Origin: a virus
DNA length: 22,396 nucleotides
Virus record (IMG/VR): IMGVR_UViG_3300037472_000045
Coordinates: 1-22,396 of that record
Strand: one strand, 5' to 3'
The translations under genes and the position numbers were made by a program. The notes under the pieces are model-generated. The model saw only the letters and a list, made by a program, of their open reading frames with translations. It did no database searches and was not told where the DNA came from. Below, in pieces: positions 1 through 5,629 of the stretch (positions within the stretch are counted from its first letter, which is position 1; each line of letters opens with the position of its first letter).

Positions 1-2
1 GA

Positions 3-53
3 GGCATCTGGTTCTGGCCGGCTGCAATCGCATGGGTCGGAGGCTGGCCATGA
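3..53 (+). CDS. 3' end of an upstream small gene (partial, tentative)
   Basis: An open frame enters from the left edge and stops with TGA at 51-53. Its visible end is rich in Trp, Ala and Gly (GIWFWPAAIAWVGGWP), as in the end of a membrane peptide. The stop overlaps the ATG at 50-52 of the next gene as ATGA. This stop/start overlap is the main reason to believe the frame, because such overlaps recur through this operon. Only 16 codons are visible, so neither function nor reality can be established. Confidence 0.35.
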   Translation, partial: GIWFWPAAIAWVGGWP

Positions 54-343
54 GCCCCGAATGGATGGCGCTGCAGATCCTCCTGCGGCAGCCGATGGCA
101 CGGGCGCTGGACTGGACCGCTTGCGGCGCCGTGACCTTTGGGTGGGTCGCGACCTTTGCCGCTTCGGAATCCATGGCGATAGCCGCCTCAATCATAGCCG
201 CCGCCGCTTGGAGCACTGCTGACCGGCTGCACGCTGAGCCCGGCGCCAAAAGCACCCTGGCACAAATCGCCAGCGCCACGGTGGCGACCGCCGTGATCCT
301 CGCCACGTTCGCCGCCTTCCACATCCTCATCGACGCGGCCTGA
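50..343 (+). CDS. Small membrane protein, unknown function
   Basis: A 97-aa protein with about two hydrophobic stretches: roughly residues 24-55 (Ala-rich, two closely spaced segments possible) and residues 72-93 near the C-terminus. An amphipathic N-terminus precedes them. I prefer the ATG at 50, which overlaps the preceding stop as ATGA, over the in-frame ATG at 32. I do not recognise the family. Small two-helix membrane proteins in phage operons can be holins or superinfection-exclusion proteins, but nothing here separates these options. The gene is followed after 13 nt by another small gene with a clear ribosome binding site (AGGAG). Confidence 0.6.
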   Translation: MSPEWMALQILLRQPMARALDWTACGAVTFGWVATFAASESMAIAASIIAAAAWSTADRLHAEPGAKSTLAQIASATVATAVILATFAAFHILIDAA

Positions 344-356
344 CCAGGAGCACGAC

Positions 357-593
357 ATGGAAATCGACCTCTACCGGCCGCACGCGCGGAACTTGCGAAA
401 AATGGCAAACATGGCCGCTGGCGACGGTCGGCTGATCGAAGCGGCATCGATGCGCGCTGAGGCGCTGAGCCTGCTGGTCCGCGCCGGCATCGAGCTCGAG
501 GAAGAACAAGTGCAGGTCCATCGCCTGCACCTTCTGATCTCGGCCGAAGCAAGCGCAGAGCCCGCCGCGGATCAATCCGCAGGCGCGGCCTGA
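357..593 (+). CDS. Small helical cytoplasmic protein, unknown function
   Basis: A 78-aa protein preceded by CAGGAG about 6 nt before the ATG. Residues 8-55 look almost wholly alpha-helical with alternating charged and hydrophobic residues. The last 15 residues are an Ala/Ser-rich tail. There is no Cys pair, signal peptide or membrane segment. The stop at 591-593 overlaps the ATG of the next small reading frame as TGATG. I do not recognise the family. The good ribosome binding site and tight packing with its neighbours support it as a real gene. Confidence 0.6.
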   Translation: MEIDLYRPHARNLRKMANMAAGDGRLIEAASMRAEALSLLVRAGIELEEEQVQVHRLHLLISAEASAEPAADQSAGAA

Positions 594-682
594 TGGGACC
601 GCAATGGCCATCGGGATGGTGGATCATCCCCGCGCTGGTTGGCACATTCGGCCTCGCCGTCGCCCTCATTGCAATGATGTGA
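593..682 (+). CDS. 29-aa single-pass membrane micropeptide (candidate)
   Basis: A 29-codon frame starts at ATG 593 inside a TGATG stop/start overlap with the preceding gene and ends at TGA 680-682. The product begins MGPQWPSGWW and continues as one uninterrupted hydrophobic helix (about residues 10-29). It is therefore predicted to be a one-pass membrane peptide. The next gene's ribosome binding site (GAAGGAG) begins right after its stop, so it fills the whole space between two well supported genes. It is too short for normal gene finders, and its translation is inferred from coupling only. Confidence 0.45.
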   Translation: MGPQWPSGWWIIPALVGTFGLAVALIAMM

Positions 683-696
683 CGAAGGAGCATCAC

Positions 697-1221
697 ATGG
701 AAGCCACGATAGACGAGCAGATCCTCGACCTGCGGCGCGCCGGTTCGACCAAGAGCGAAACCATTCGCCAGCTCGGGGTGACCTACTCAAAGGTCACGAA
801 GGTATGGAAGCAAAATGAGGATCCGGATTTAGGCAAGGCGACCGCTGCGACATCTGCGATCGTCGCTCACTACATGCGCGGCGGAACCGACTTGGACACA
901 GCGCGCGCCATGGGCACGCATCTGCAGATTGTCCGGGCGGCCTTGCTGATCCACGAGCCGCTCGAATTCGCGCGGCGAGCGCTTGCCGGCGGCGTCACCT
1001 CATACACCTGCCTGTACAAGCTCCGGATCCCCAAGCGTTTCGTGGAGGCGGCCCTGCTCGAGGTTTCGGCCCCAACCACCAGGGTCGAGCTCAAAGCAAT
1101 AGGACGGCGCCAGATCACGATGGTTGCCGAAAGCGACCACGACTCGCTGGGCGCAGCGCGCCTCATGATGCGCGGCCTGCTGGGCGAAGGCGGGTCGTGG
1201 TCCGAAGGCGCGGTGCAATGA
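697..1221 (+). CDS. Multi-helix-turn-helix DNA-binding protein (putative phage regulator)
   Basis: A 174-aa protein. I place the start at ATG 697, which has GAAGGAG 7 nt upstream; an upstream in-frame ATG at 604 would bury this site and overlap the micropeptide. Residues 9-37 form a helix-turn-helix-like unit (AGSTKSETIRQLGVTYSKV at its centre). Residues 55-83 repeat the same pattern (RGGTDLDTARAMGTHLQIV), keeping G-x-T, T-x-R, L/M-G and a closing V in the same spacing. Residues 92-121 look like a third, more diverged copy with one inserted residue. The natural reading is a sequence-specific DNA-binding protein, perhaps an early regulator. No named family is recognised. The stop overlaps the following start codons (ATGATGG). 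Confidence 0.6.
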   Translation: MEATIDEQILDLRRAGSTKSETIRQLGVTYSKVTKVWKQNEDPDLGKATAATSAIVAHYMRGGTDLDTARAMGTHLQIVRAALLIHEPLEFARRALAGGVTSYTCLYKLRIPKRFVEAALLEVSAPTTRVELKAIGRRQITMVAESDHDSLGAARLMMRGLLGEGGSWSEGAVQ

Positions 1222-1802
1222 TGGAGAACAACCTCCCGCTCGAGGCGCTGAGGGCCCAGCGCGTGGCAGAGCGAACCGACGATCTCCAGCTGGCAGGAAT
1301 GTCGCCCAGGGACGCGGTGCATTTCGGATCACGCGCGGGCGCCGACCTGGTCGACGGCGCGGCGCTGGCGCAAGCGCAAGGCGAGGCGAAATTGCGCAAG
1401 CGCACGCAGGCGGATCTCGACGTGCTGCGACTGGCCCGCGGCGGTCTGAATCGAGCGCTCAACCGCAGCTCAATCCCGAAATGGGTGATCGATACATTCG
1501 AGCGAATTGCTTGGCTTGGGCAGATCCCCGCGCCCAGCGCGAAAAAGGATCGGACTGCGGCACCGCAATCCGTGACCATCCGGCCGCTGCAATGGAGCGC
1601 CACGCCAGCCGGTCACATGGAAGGGAATGGCGTGGGCGGTTTTTACTGGCCCGCACCACAAAAGGTCGGCCGCACGCAGCTGCTCTTTGCGCATCATGAG
1701 GGCGGGAGCGAAATGCTGGGTGAGATCGATGGTGATGCCGACATGCGCAGCCTCGCCCAGCAGCATCACGATCGACGCGTGCTCGCATGGATCGAAGGGT
1801 GA
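1218..1802 (+). CDS. Conserved-looking phage protein of unknown function
   Basis: The protein is 193 or 194 aa depending on whether ATG 1218 or ATG 1221 is used. Both overlap or abut the previous stop (CAATGATGG), indicating translational coupling. The N-terminal third (to about residue 75) is charged and helical. A central segment rich in Trp, Ile and Phe (PKWVIDTFERIAWLGQIP) follows, then a more beta-like C-terminal half ending in a helical MRSLAQQHHDRRVLAWIEG. No catalytic or metal-binding motif is evident and I do not recognise the family. It sits between the helix-turn-helix protein and the excisionase-like gene, so it could take part in replication or control. That is inference from position only. 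Confidence 0.55.
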   Translation: MMENNLPLEALRAQRVAERTDDLQLAGMSPRDAVHFGSRAGADLVDGAALAQAQGEAKLRKRTQADLDVLRLARGGLNRALNRSSIPKWVIDTFERIAWLGQIPAPSAKKDRTAAPQSVTIRPLQWSATPAGHMEGNGVGGFYWPAPQKVGRTQLLFAHHEGGSEMLGEIDGDADMRSLAQQHHDRRVLAWIEG

Positions 1803-1807
1803 GCGGC

Positions 1808-2020
1808 ATGAACCGCGCTCCCGTCATTCTTCTTCCGCGCCTGCTGCGGCCCAGCGCCGCCGCGGAATATCTCGGCATCAGCGTCTCGACGCTTTCAGGC
1901 TTGGGGATCAAGCCGCGGAAGCTCGGATCGCGCGTCGTGGTCTATGACCGCCTCGACCTCGACGCCTTCGCGGATGACCTCCGCGGCGCTGAGGCATCCG
2001 ACGCTTGGGGCCTCGCGTGA
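1808..2020 (+). CDS. Excisionase-like helix-turn-helix protein
   Basis: A 70-aa protein with the layout of the small winged helix-turn-helix family often labelled excisionase or AlpA-like. A helix-turn-helix (RPSAAAEYLGISVSTL, about residues 15-30) is followed by a short wing (PRKLGSRVVVYDRLDLDAF). ATG 1808 lies 6 nt after the stop of the previous gene and has a weak GGGTGAG upstream. An earlier in-frame start at 1787 would overlap that gene. The position directly before the integrase on the same strand fits a recombination directionality factor, which bends attachment-site DNA and favours excision. It could instead be a transcription regulator. The family assignment is confident; the excisionase role is inferred. 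Confidence 0.75.
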   Translation: MNRAPVILLPRLLRPSAAAEYLGISVSTLSGLGIKPRKLGSRVVVYDRLDLDAFADDLRGAEASDAWGLA

Positions 2021-3039
2021 AGCCGCCCTTTGTCCATGAGTGGATGCAGGGCAAGATCTGCCGACGCTATTACAGGCGCGGGGCGTTCCAGCGCGTGCTG
2101 CCGGTCAAAGTGCCGTTCTCGGCGCCGGCGTTCATAGCAGCCTATGCGCGCGCCGCAGACGAATATGCGGCCACGATGAGCGACCGCCCAGCGCTGACTT
2201 CGCCCGGGTCGGTGGAAGCGCATGTGAGCCGCTACCTCGCGAGCCACGATTTTGGCGCGCTCGCGTCGAACACACAAAAGGCGCGGCGGAATCTCCTGCG
2301 GCGTTTCATGGAGATGGAAATCAACGGGCGCCGTGTGGGCGAGCTGCCGACCAGTGGAATGCAAGAAGGTCACATCCGCAAGCTGACTGCAGACCTGCCG
2401 CCGCAGACCAAGCGCGTGATGGTCATGTCGATCCGCGCCATGCTCGAGGCTGCGATCGAGCGCGGCGACCTGAATGCGAACGTGGCGAGCGGCATCAAAG
2501 CGAAGATCCGAAAAGTCGCTGGTCGCCACACATGGACGCCAGAGGAAATCGCGACCTACCGCGCGTTCTGGGCTCCAGGCACGCGCCAGCGCATCGCCAT
2601 GGACCTGCTGTTGCTCACAGGTCAGCGGCGCGGCGATGCGGTGCGGATGGGGTGGAGCATGGTGAAGGAGCGCATCCTCACGGTGAAGCAGGAAAAGACG
2701 GGCGCCGTCGCGCACATCCCCGTCCAGGACGAGCTCGCGTCGCTGGTGGTTGACCTCCCGCTCGGGACGCCATGGATGCAGCACGGGCGCGGCGGCGCAT
2801 GGGCTGATGGGAACGCCTTCGGAAACCAGCTTCGCAAGTGGATCGCTGAGGCGGGCCTGCCGGAGCAGTGCAGCGCTCATGGACTGCGCAAAGCGTTTTG
2901 CTGTTACTGGGCGGAGAAGAATTTCAGCGTCCACCAGATCGCCACCATGAGCGGTCACCTGACGCTGGCCGAGGTGCAGAGATACACGCAGGCTGTTGAT
3001 AGACGCGCTATCGCGATGGCGATGCTAGGCACCAAATGA
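2017..3039 (+). CDS. int: Tyrosine recombinase (phage integrase)
   Basis: A 340-aa protein from GTG 2017, which overlaps the preceding stop as GTGA; a TTG at 2005 is an alternative start. An N-terminal helical core-binding region (about residues 55-165) precedes a complete catalytic domain. Active-site residues are visible in order: Arg204 in TGQRRGDAV, Lys227 in KQEKTG, His288 and Arg291 in HGLRK, His314 in SGHLTLAEV and the nucleophile Tyr323 in QRYTQ. The enzyme should cut and rejoin attP and attB through a covalent 3'-phosphotyrosine. It follows an excisionase-like gene and precedes a gene-free region with repeats that could be its arm sites. All key residues are intact, so it is predicted active. 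The target site is not proven. Confidence 0.95.
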   Translation: MKPPFVHEWMQGKICRRYYRRGAFQRVLPVKVPFSAPAFIAAYARAADEYAATMSDRPALTSPGSVEAHVSRYLASHDFGALASNTQKARRNLLRRFMEMEINGRRVGELPTSGMQEGHIRKLTADLPPQTKRVMVMSIRAMLEAAIERGDLNANVASGIKAKIRKVAGRHTWTPEEIATYRAFWAPGTRQRIAMDLLLLTGQRRGDAVRMGWSMVKERILTVKQEKTGAVAHIPVQDELASLVVDLPLGTPWMQHGRGGAWADGNAFGNQLRKWIAEAGLPEQCSAHGLRKAFCCYWAEKNFSVHQIATMSGHLTLAEVQRYTQAVDRRAIAMAMLGTK

Positions 3040-3042
3040 GAG

Positions 3043-3224
3043 TGGCACACCTATAAAATCTGGCTGGCACACCACGCCATAAGGCTTTGTCTTTGCGAGC
3101 AAAAATGCCGAGGTGGTATCCCCAACGGGAACCGCACGCGCCAACGAAAACAACGGCTTGCAGAGAATCTGCGGCACACTTAGCCCCATGGGGCCTCAAG
3201 GGGTTGTGCGGGCAATTGGCACAC
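3043..3224 (+). repeat. Four direct octamers (T/C)GGCACAC, candidate integrase arm sites
   Basis: Copies lie at 3043-3050 (TGGCACAC), 3065-3072 (TGGCACAC), 3172-3179 (CGGCACAC) and 3217-3224 (TGGCACAC), all in the same orientation. The first two are 22 bp apart, about two helical turns. The uneven spacing (22, 107 and 45 bp) argues against replication iterons and fits arm-type sites flanking a core. Confidence 0.5.
3114..3131 (-). other. tRNA 3'-end-like segment, candidate attP core
   Basis: Read on the - strand this is TTCCCGTTGGGGATACCA: a possible T-stem 3' strand (CCCGT), a 7-nt acceptor strand, a discriminator base and CCA. Many integrative phages carry such a tRNA 3' end as the identity core so that the target tRNA is restored on integration. 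Beyond 3131 the match to a T-loop breaks down, as expected at the edge of a core. I could not assign it to a particular tRNA, so this is a hypothesis. Confidence 0.3.
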
Positions 3225-3444
3225 ATCGGGCGCGCCTTGCCAGCGCTCTCTGTCACCTGCGGCACTGCGTGGCGTGCGGGGTGGGAGCGCAACATTTGAG
3301 CGTTATCAACGCTTTGCCATGGCTAACCGCCTGCAGATGTCCGCACAGAGCGTCAGGACCTTTCATGCGTCTGGCTAACCCATTTTCGACCGATCGACTC
3401 ACGAAGGTCGGAACCAAGCAATCATCCAGCGAAGGGATCCAGCC

Positions 3445-3948
3445 ATGGCCGGCAGCGTGAACAAGGCGATCATCCTCGGGAACCTCGGACGGGATCCGGA
3501 GGTCCGCACATTCCAGAATGGCGGAAGGGTCTGCTCGCTGAGCATCGCCACCTCGGAGACGTGGAAGGACAAGGCGACGGGCACGCGTCGAGAGCGCACC
3601 GAATGGCATCGAGTACTGGTCTCAAGCGATGCGCTGGTCCAGCTCTGCGAGCGCTACCTGAAGAAGGGATCGAAGGTCTACATCGAGGGCCAGATGGAGA
3701 CGCGAAAATGGCAGGACAAGAGCGGATCCGAACGGTTCACGACCGAGGTGACGGTGCGGCCGTTCCGCGGGTCCATCACCCTGCTCGACAGCCGCAATGA
3801 CAGCGACCAGGACGGCGGTGGGCGCGACGATCGAGGCGGTGGCGGCGCGAGGTCGGGCGGAGGCTTCGACGGCCCAGGCGCCCCGCTAGGTGGCGCCACC
3901 GGCGCAGGCGACGGCGGGCCCGAGTTTGACGATGATATGCCGTTTTGA
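3445..3948 (+). CDS. ssb: Single-stranded DNA-binding protein
   Basis: A 167-aa protein with the canonical bacterial SSB plan. An N-terminal OB fold (about residues 1-112) begins MAGSVNKAIILGNLGRDPEV and contains the conserved TEWHRV and KKGSKVYIEGQMETRKWQD segments. A Gly/Asp/Arg-rich flexible linker (about 118-158) follows, then the acidic tip DDDMPF that recruits partner proteins. It should bind single-stranded DNA as a tetramer during phage replication and recombination. ATG 3445 has GAAGGG 8 nt upstream. The gene stands alone downstream of the putative attP and ends just before a long inverted repeat. All conserved elements are intact. Similarity to host-type SSBs suggests acquisition from an alphaproteobacterial chromosome or plasmid. 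Confidence 0.95.
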   Translation: MAGSVNKAIILGNLGRDPEVRTFQNGGRVCSLSIATSETWKDKATGTRRERTEWHRVLVSSDALVQLCERYLKKGSKVYIEGQMETRKWQDKSGSERFTTEVTVRPFRGSITLLDSRNDSDQDGGGRDDRGGGGARSGGGFDGPGAPLGGATGAGDGGPEFDDDMPF

Positions 3949-3957
3949 TTTGGCGAA

Positions 3958-4007
3958 GCCCGCTTTATTTTTTCGCCCTCATGTGAGGGAGAGAAAATAA
4001 AGCGGGC
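3958..4007. terminator. Long inverted repeat, probable bidirectional terminator
   Basis: Arms GCCCGCTTTATTTT (3958-3971) and AAAATAAAGCGGGC (3994-4007) are perfect 14-bp complements. The loop holds a second stem, CCCTC (3976-3980) with GAGGG (3985-3989). It lies in the 78-bp gap between the convergent genes ssb (+) and the 70-aa gene (-), where both transcripts need to stop. The A/T-rich inner part of the stem puts a U-run in the 5' arm on either strand, not after the stem, so it is not a textbook intrinsic terminator. Confidence 0.7.
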
Positions 4008-4026
4008 CGCCCCATCAGCCGGGCTG

Positions 4027-4239
4027 CTAGACGCCGGCGAAATCCTGAACTTCGCGCAGCTTGCCCTCGATGAATTCCAAACTGCCCACGTCAGCCCAAT
4101 TGACCGAGCCCGGAGCCTTGGCGAAGTGATTTTCGCTGAGCGCCTGCAGCTGCGCGATCATGGCGTCGATCTGAGCCTTCTTCGCAATGAAGGCGTTCAG
4201 GGCTGCGTCGTTTGATTTGCGGGCGGTGTTGGTTTTCAT
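4027..4239 (-). CDS. Small helical protein convergent with ssb, unknown function
   Basis: A 70-aa protein with a basic N-terminus, a long helix (about residues 10-40) and a second helix at 53-66. A Trp-Ala-Asp segment (PGSVNWADVG) lies between the helices. GGA precedes ATG 4239 at suitable spacing. It has its own promoter candidate upstream and faces ssb across a shared terminator. In P2 the equivalent slot after gene D holds the zinc-finger late activator ogr. This protein has no Cys and is not an Ogr homologue. Proteins of this general look occur near alphaproteobacterial ssb-type genes, but I cannot name a family. A role as a regulator or SSB partner would be speculation. Confidence 0.65.
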   Translation of the reverse strand: MKTNTARKSNDAALNAFIAKKAQIDAMIAQLQALSENHFAKAPGSVNWADVGSLEFIEGKLREVQDFAGV

Positions 4240-4281
4240 GGCCGTTTTCCTTCATCCAGGCTGCGTCGTTTGCCTGCAATT

Positions 4282-4310
4282 AGAATACCTCCACTAGCGC
4301 CGGTATTCAA
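4282..4310 (-). promoter_or_regulatory. Promoter of the 70-aa gene with an overlapping operator-like dyad
   Basis: On the - strand, TTGAAT (4310-4305) and TATTCT (4287-4282) sit 17 bp apart as a sigma70-like -35/-10 pair, about 42 bp before the ATG at 4239. A perfect inverted repeat GAATACC (4283-4289) and GGTATTC (4302-4308), with 12 nt between the arms, overlaps both boxes. A dimeric repressor bound there would block polymerase. Both hexamers match consensus at four of six positions. Confidence 0.5.
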
Positions 4311-4320
4311 CGAATAAGCG

Positions 4321-4335
4321 AGCAATAACATTGCT
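4321..4335. repeat. 15-bp dyad AGCAATAACATTGCT
   Basis: A perfect 6-bp inverted repeat with a 3-nt centre lies in the 128-bp gap between gene D and the small convergent gene, just upstream of the latter's promoter. It has the same AGC-N9-GCT architecture as the dyad at 3299-3313. It could be an operator or a weak hairpin ending the late transcript; no U-run follows it on the - strand. Confidence 0.3.
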
Positions 4336-4367
4336 TTAACACACTGATGCGATGCGATAGAAGCGGA

Positions 4368-5429
4368 TCAATTCGGCTGCTCAGCCGAGACCGAACACCG
4401 ATAACCCGACGCATCGATCGCATGGGTGACGCTGGTCACCAGCCACTCGCGGTCCACGCCAGGGCGGAACCCCTCCAACAGCAGGCGCGACTCCGCGACC
4501 AAGTCTGGGTCTCCGGGCAGGGAGATCGACAGCTTCAGGCCCTCGCGAGCGGAGCGATCGACCTCGCCCTGCGCCGCGCTGGTCGCGGCCTCCCTCGTCG
4601 GATAGCTGCGGCGCAAGCGCTTGGTTTGAGATCCCGACGCCAATATCTCATCGCCGCGCGCGCCGGCGCCCGCGATCGCGTTGTCAGATGCGTCGACCGT
4701 AACCTCCTGCGGGCCGCCCGCGCCGGGATCCTGATAGGTCGCCACGACCTTATCCACCAGTGGGCGCTGGCGCCCGGACATGCTCCAGCGGGTCACGTCG
4801 CCCGGCGCCAGCTTGATCAGCGGCATGGGCGCGCCCGACAGCGTCAGGCTCTCGCCGCGCGCCACGAAGATCAGGCGCCCGCCGCCGGGCTTGCACAGCG
4901 CGTCATGGTCCAGCGCGACACGGGTCAGCAGGCTGATGTCGCTTTCGTCCAGCTGGTCGATGTGCGGCAGCGCGATGGCGCGCAGGCTTGCGGCGACCGC
5001 CGGCACGAGCCCATTCTCGCGCGCGATCGTGGCGACCAGCGCGTCGATGGTCGTGCCCAGCGCCCAGCTGCGGCTGCGCTGCGCCGTCAGCGCGGAACGG
5101 CCCCCGGCGCTGGCGCCGCTGGTGCTGGCCGCCGCGCGAAGGCGGAGCCGGTCAGGCGGCCCCTCGACCGACACCTCATCGAGCACGAACAGCCCCATCT
5201 CGCGCATGCGGCCGTCATAGCCCAGCGCGACGGAAATCTCCGCGCCTGCGGCAGGGATCTCGAGACGCGCTGCCGGCAGGTGGTCGGAGAGGATCAGATC
5301 CACCACGTCCGATTTCAGCCCAGCCTCATCGGTCAAGGTCAGCGAGATCAGCCGCGGCTCGATGACGGCCGTCACATCCTCGCCGTTGACCGTCACGCGC
5401 AGCAGCGGCCGCCAGAGCTTCACGACCAT
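4368..5429 (-). CDS. D: P2-like tail protein D (late control D family, tail hub)
   Basis: A 353-aa protein in the last position of the tail operon, where P2 has gene D, and of similar length to P2 gpD. The N-terminal part (MVVKLWRPLLRVTVNGEDVT, then LISLTLTDEAGLKSDVVDL at about residues 28-46) has the beta-rich start typical of the family. The C-terminus carries LEGFRPGVDREWLVTSVTHA, also typical. Members form the hub at the base of contractile tails, between tube and spike, equivalent to T4 gp27. It overlaps gpX by 10 nt and ends the late transcript. Nothing looks broken. Confidence 0.9.
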   Translation of the reverse strand: MVVKLWRPLLRVTVNGEDVTAVIEPRLISLTLTDEAGLKSDVVDLILSDHLPAARLEIPAAGAEISVALGYDGRMREMGLFVLDEVSVEGPPDRLRLRAAASTSGASAGGRSALTAQRSRSWALGTTIDALVATIARENGLVPAVAASLRAIALPHIDQLDESDISLLTRVALDHDALCKPGGGRLIFVARGESLTLSGAPMPLIKLAPGDVTRWSMSGRQRPLVDKVVATYQDPGAGGPQEVTVDASDNAIAGAGARGDEILASGSQTKRLRRSYPTREAATSAAQGEVDRSAREGLKLSISLPGDPDLVAESRLLLEGFRPGVDREWLVTSVTHAIDASGYRCSVSAEQPN

Positions 5430-5629
5430 AGCCGCACGCTCGCTGTGGCAGACCTCTGAGGCGCGTCGGGGATCAGCAGGCGCATGCCCTCGGGCAGCTC
5501 GGGCCCGCGGTCAGCGAGCCCAGGGTTGGCCTCGAGGATGGCCTCGACCACGCCGGCGTCCTGCCGCCCATAGATGCGCCAGGCGATCAGGTCCGCGGTG
5601 TCGCCTTCCTTGGTTCGATAATAGGTCAC
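5420..5629 (-). CDS. X: P2-like tail protein X
   Basis: A 69-aa protein with a LysM-like fold signature: YYRTKEGDTADLIAWRIYG at the start, then VVEAILEANPGLADRGPELP and GMRLLIPD. Length and position between U and D match P2 gene X. It is a small structural tail protein thought to act at the baseplate hub with D. Its start overlaps the end of gpU by 4 nt and its end overlaps the start of D by 10 nt, so all three are probably translated in series. Confidence 0.9.
   Translation of the reverse strand: MTYYRTKEGDTADLIAWRIYGRQDAGVVEAILEANPGLADRGPELPEGMRLLIPDAPQRSATASVRLWS

Larger units (their letters stand above)
3040..3444. other. Gene-free region between int and ssb; candidate attP
   Basis: No convincing gene is seen in these 405 bases. 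The region holds four direct copies of (T/C)GGCACAC (3043-3050, 3065-3072, 3172-3179, 3217-3224), two on each side of a gap of about 100 bp. That gap contains an 18-nt stretch at 3114-3131 whose complement reads TTCCCGTTGGGGATACCA, resembling a tRNA T-stem, acceptor stem and CCA end. Other features are a small dyad at 3092-3103, a 12-bp palindrome GCCCCATGGGGC at 3183-3194, a dyad AGCGTTATCAACGCT at 3299-3313, and a direct repeat TGGCTAACC at 3320-3328 and 3372-3380. Arm sites around a core are what an integrase attachment site requires. The ssb promoter must also lie in or upstream of this region but is not identifiable. Confidence 0.5.

Noticed and set aside
1942-2958. A 338-codon open frame on the - strand opposite int
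   Set aside because: It is antisense to an integrase with a full set of catalytic residues and has no recognisable content of its own.
3043-3225. Replication-origin iterons
   Set aside because: The four octamers are unevenly spaced (22, 107 and 45 bp) and no replication initiator gene is adjacent. Integrase arm sites fit better.
3040-3444. A complete tRNA or other RNA gene in the int-ssb gap
   Set aside because: Only an 18-nt tRNA-3'-like piece is present. No D-arm, anticodon arm or cloverleaf can be drawn around it.
4027-4239. Ogr-type late transcription activator, expected here by P2 gene order
   Set aside because: The encoded protein has no Cys residues and cannot form the Ogr zinc finger.
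4347-5459. A 370-codon open frame on the + strand opposite gene D
   Set aside because: The product is Arg/Gln/Ala/His-rich and antisense to a well supported D gene, with no ribosome binding site or context.
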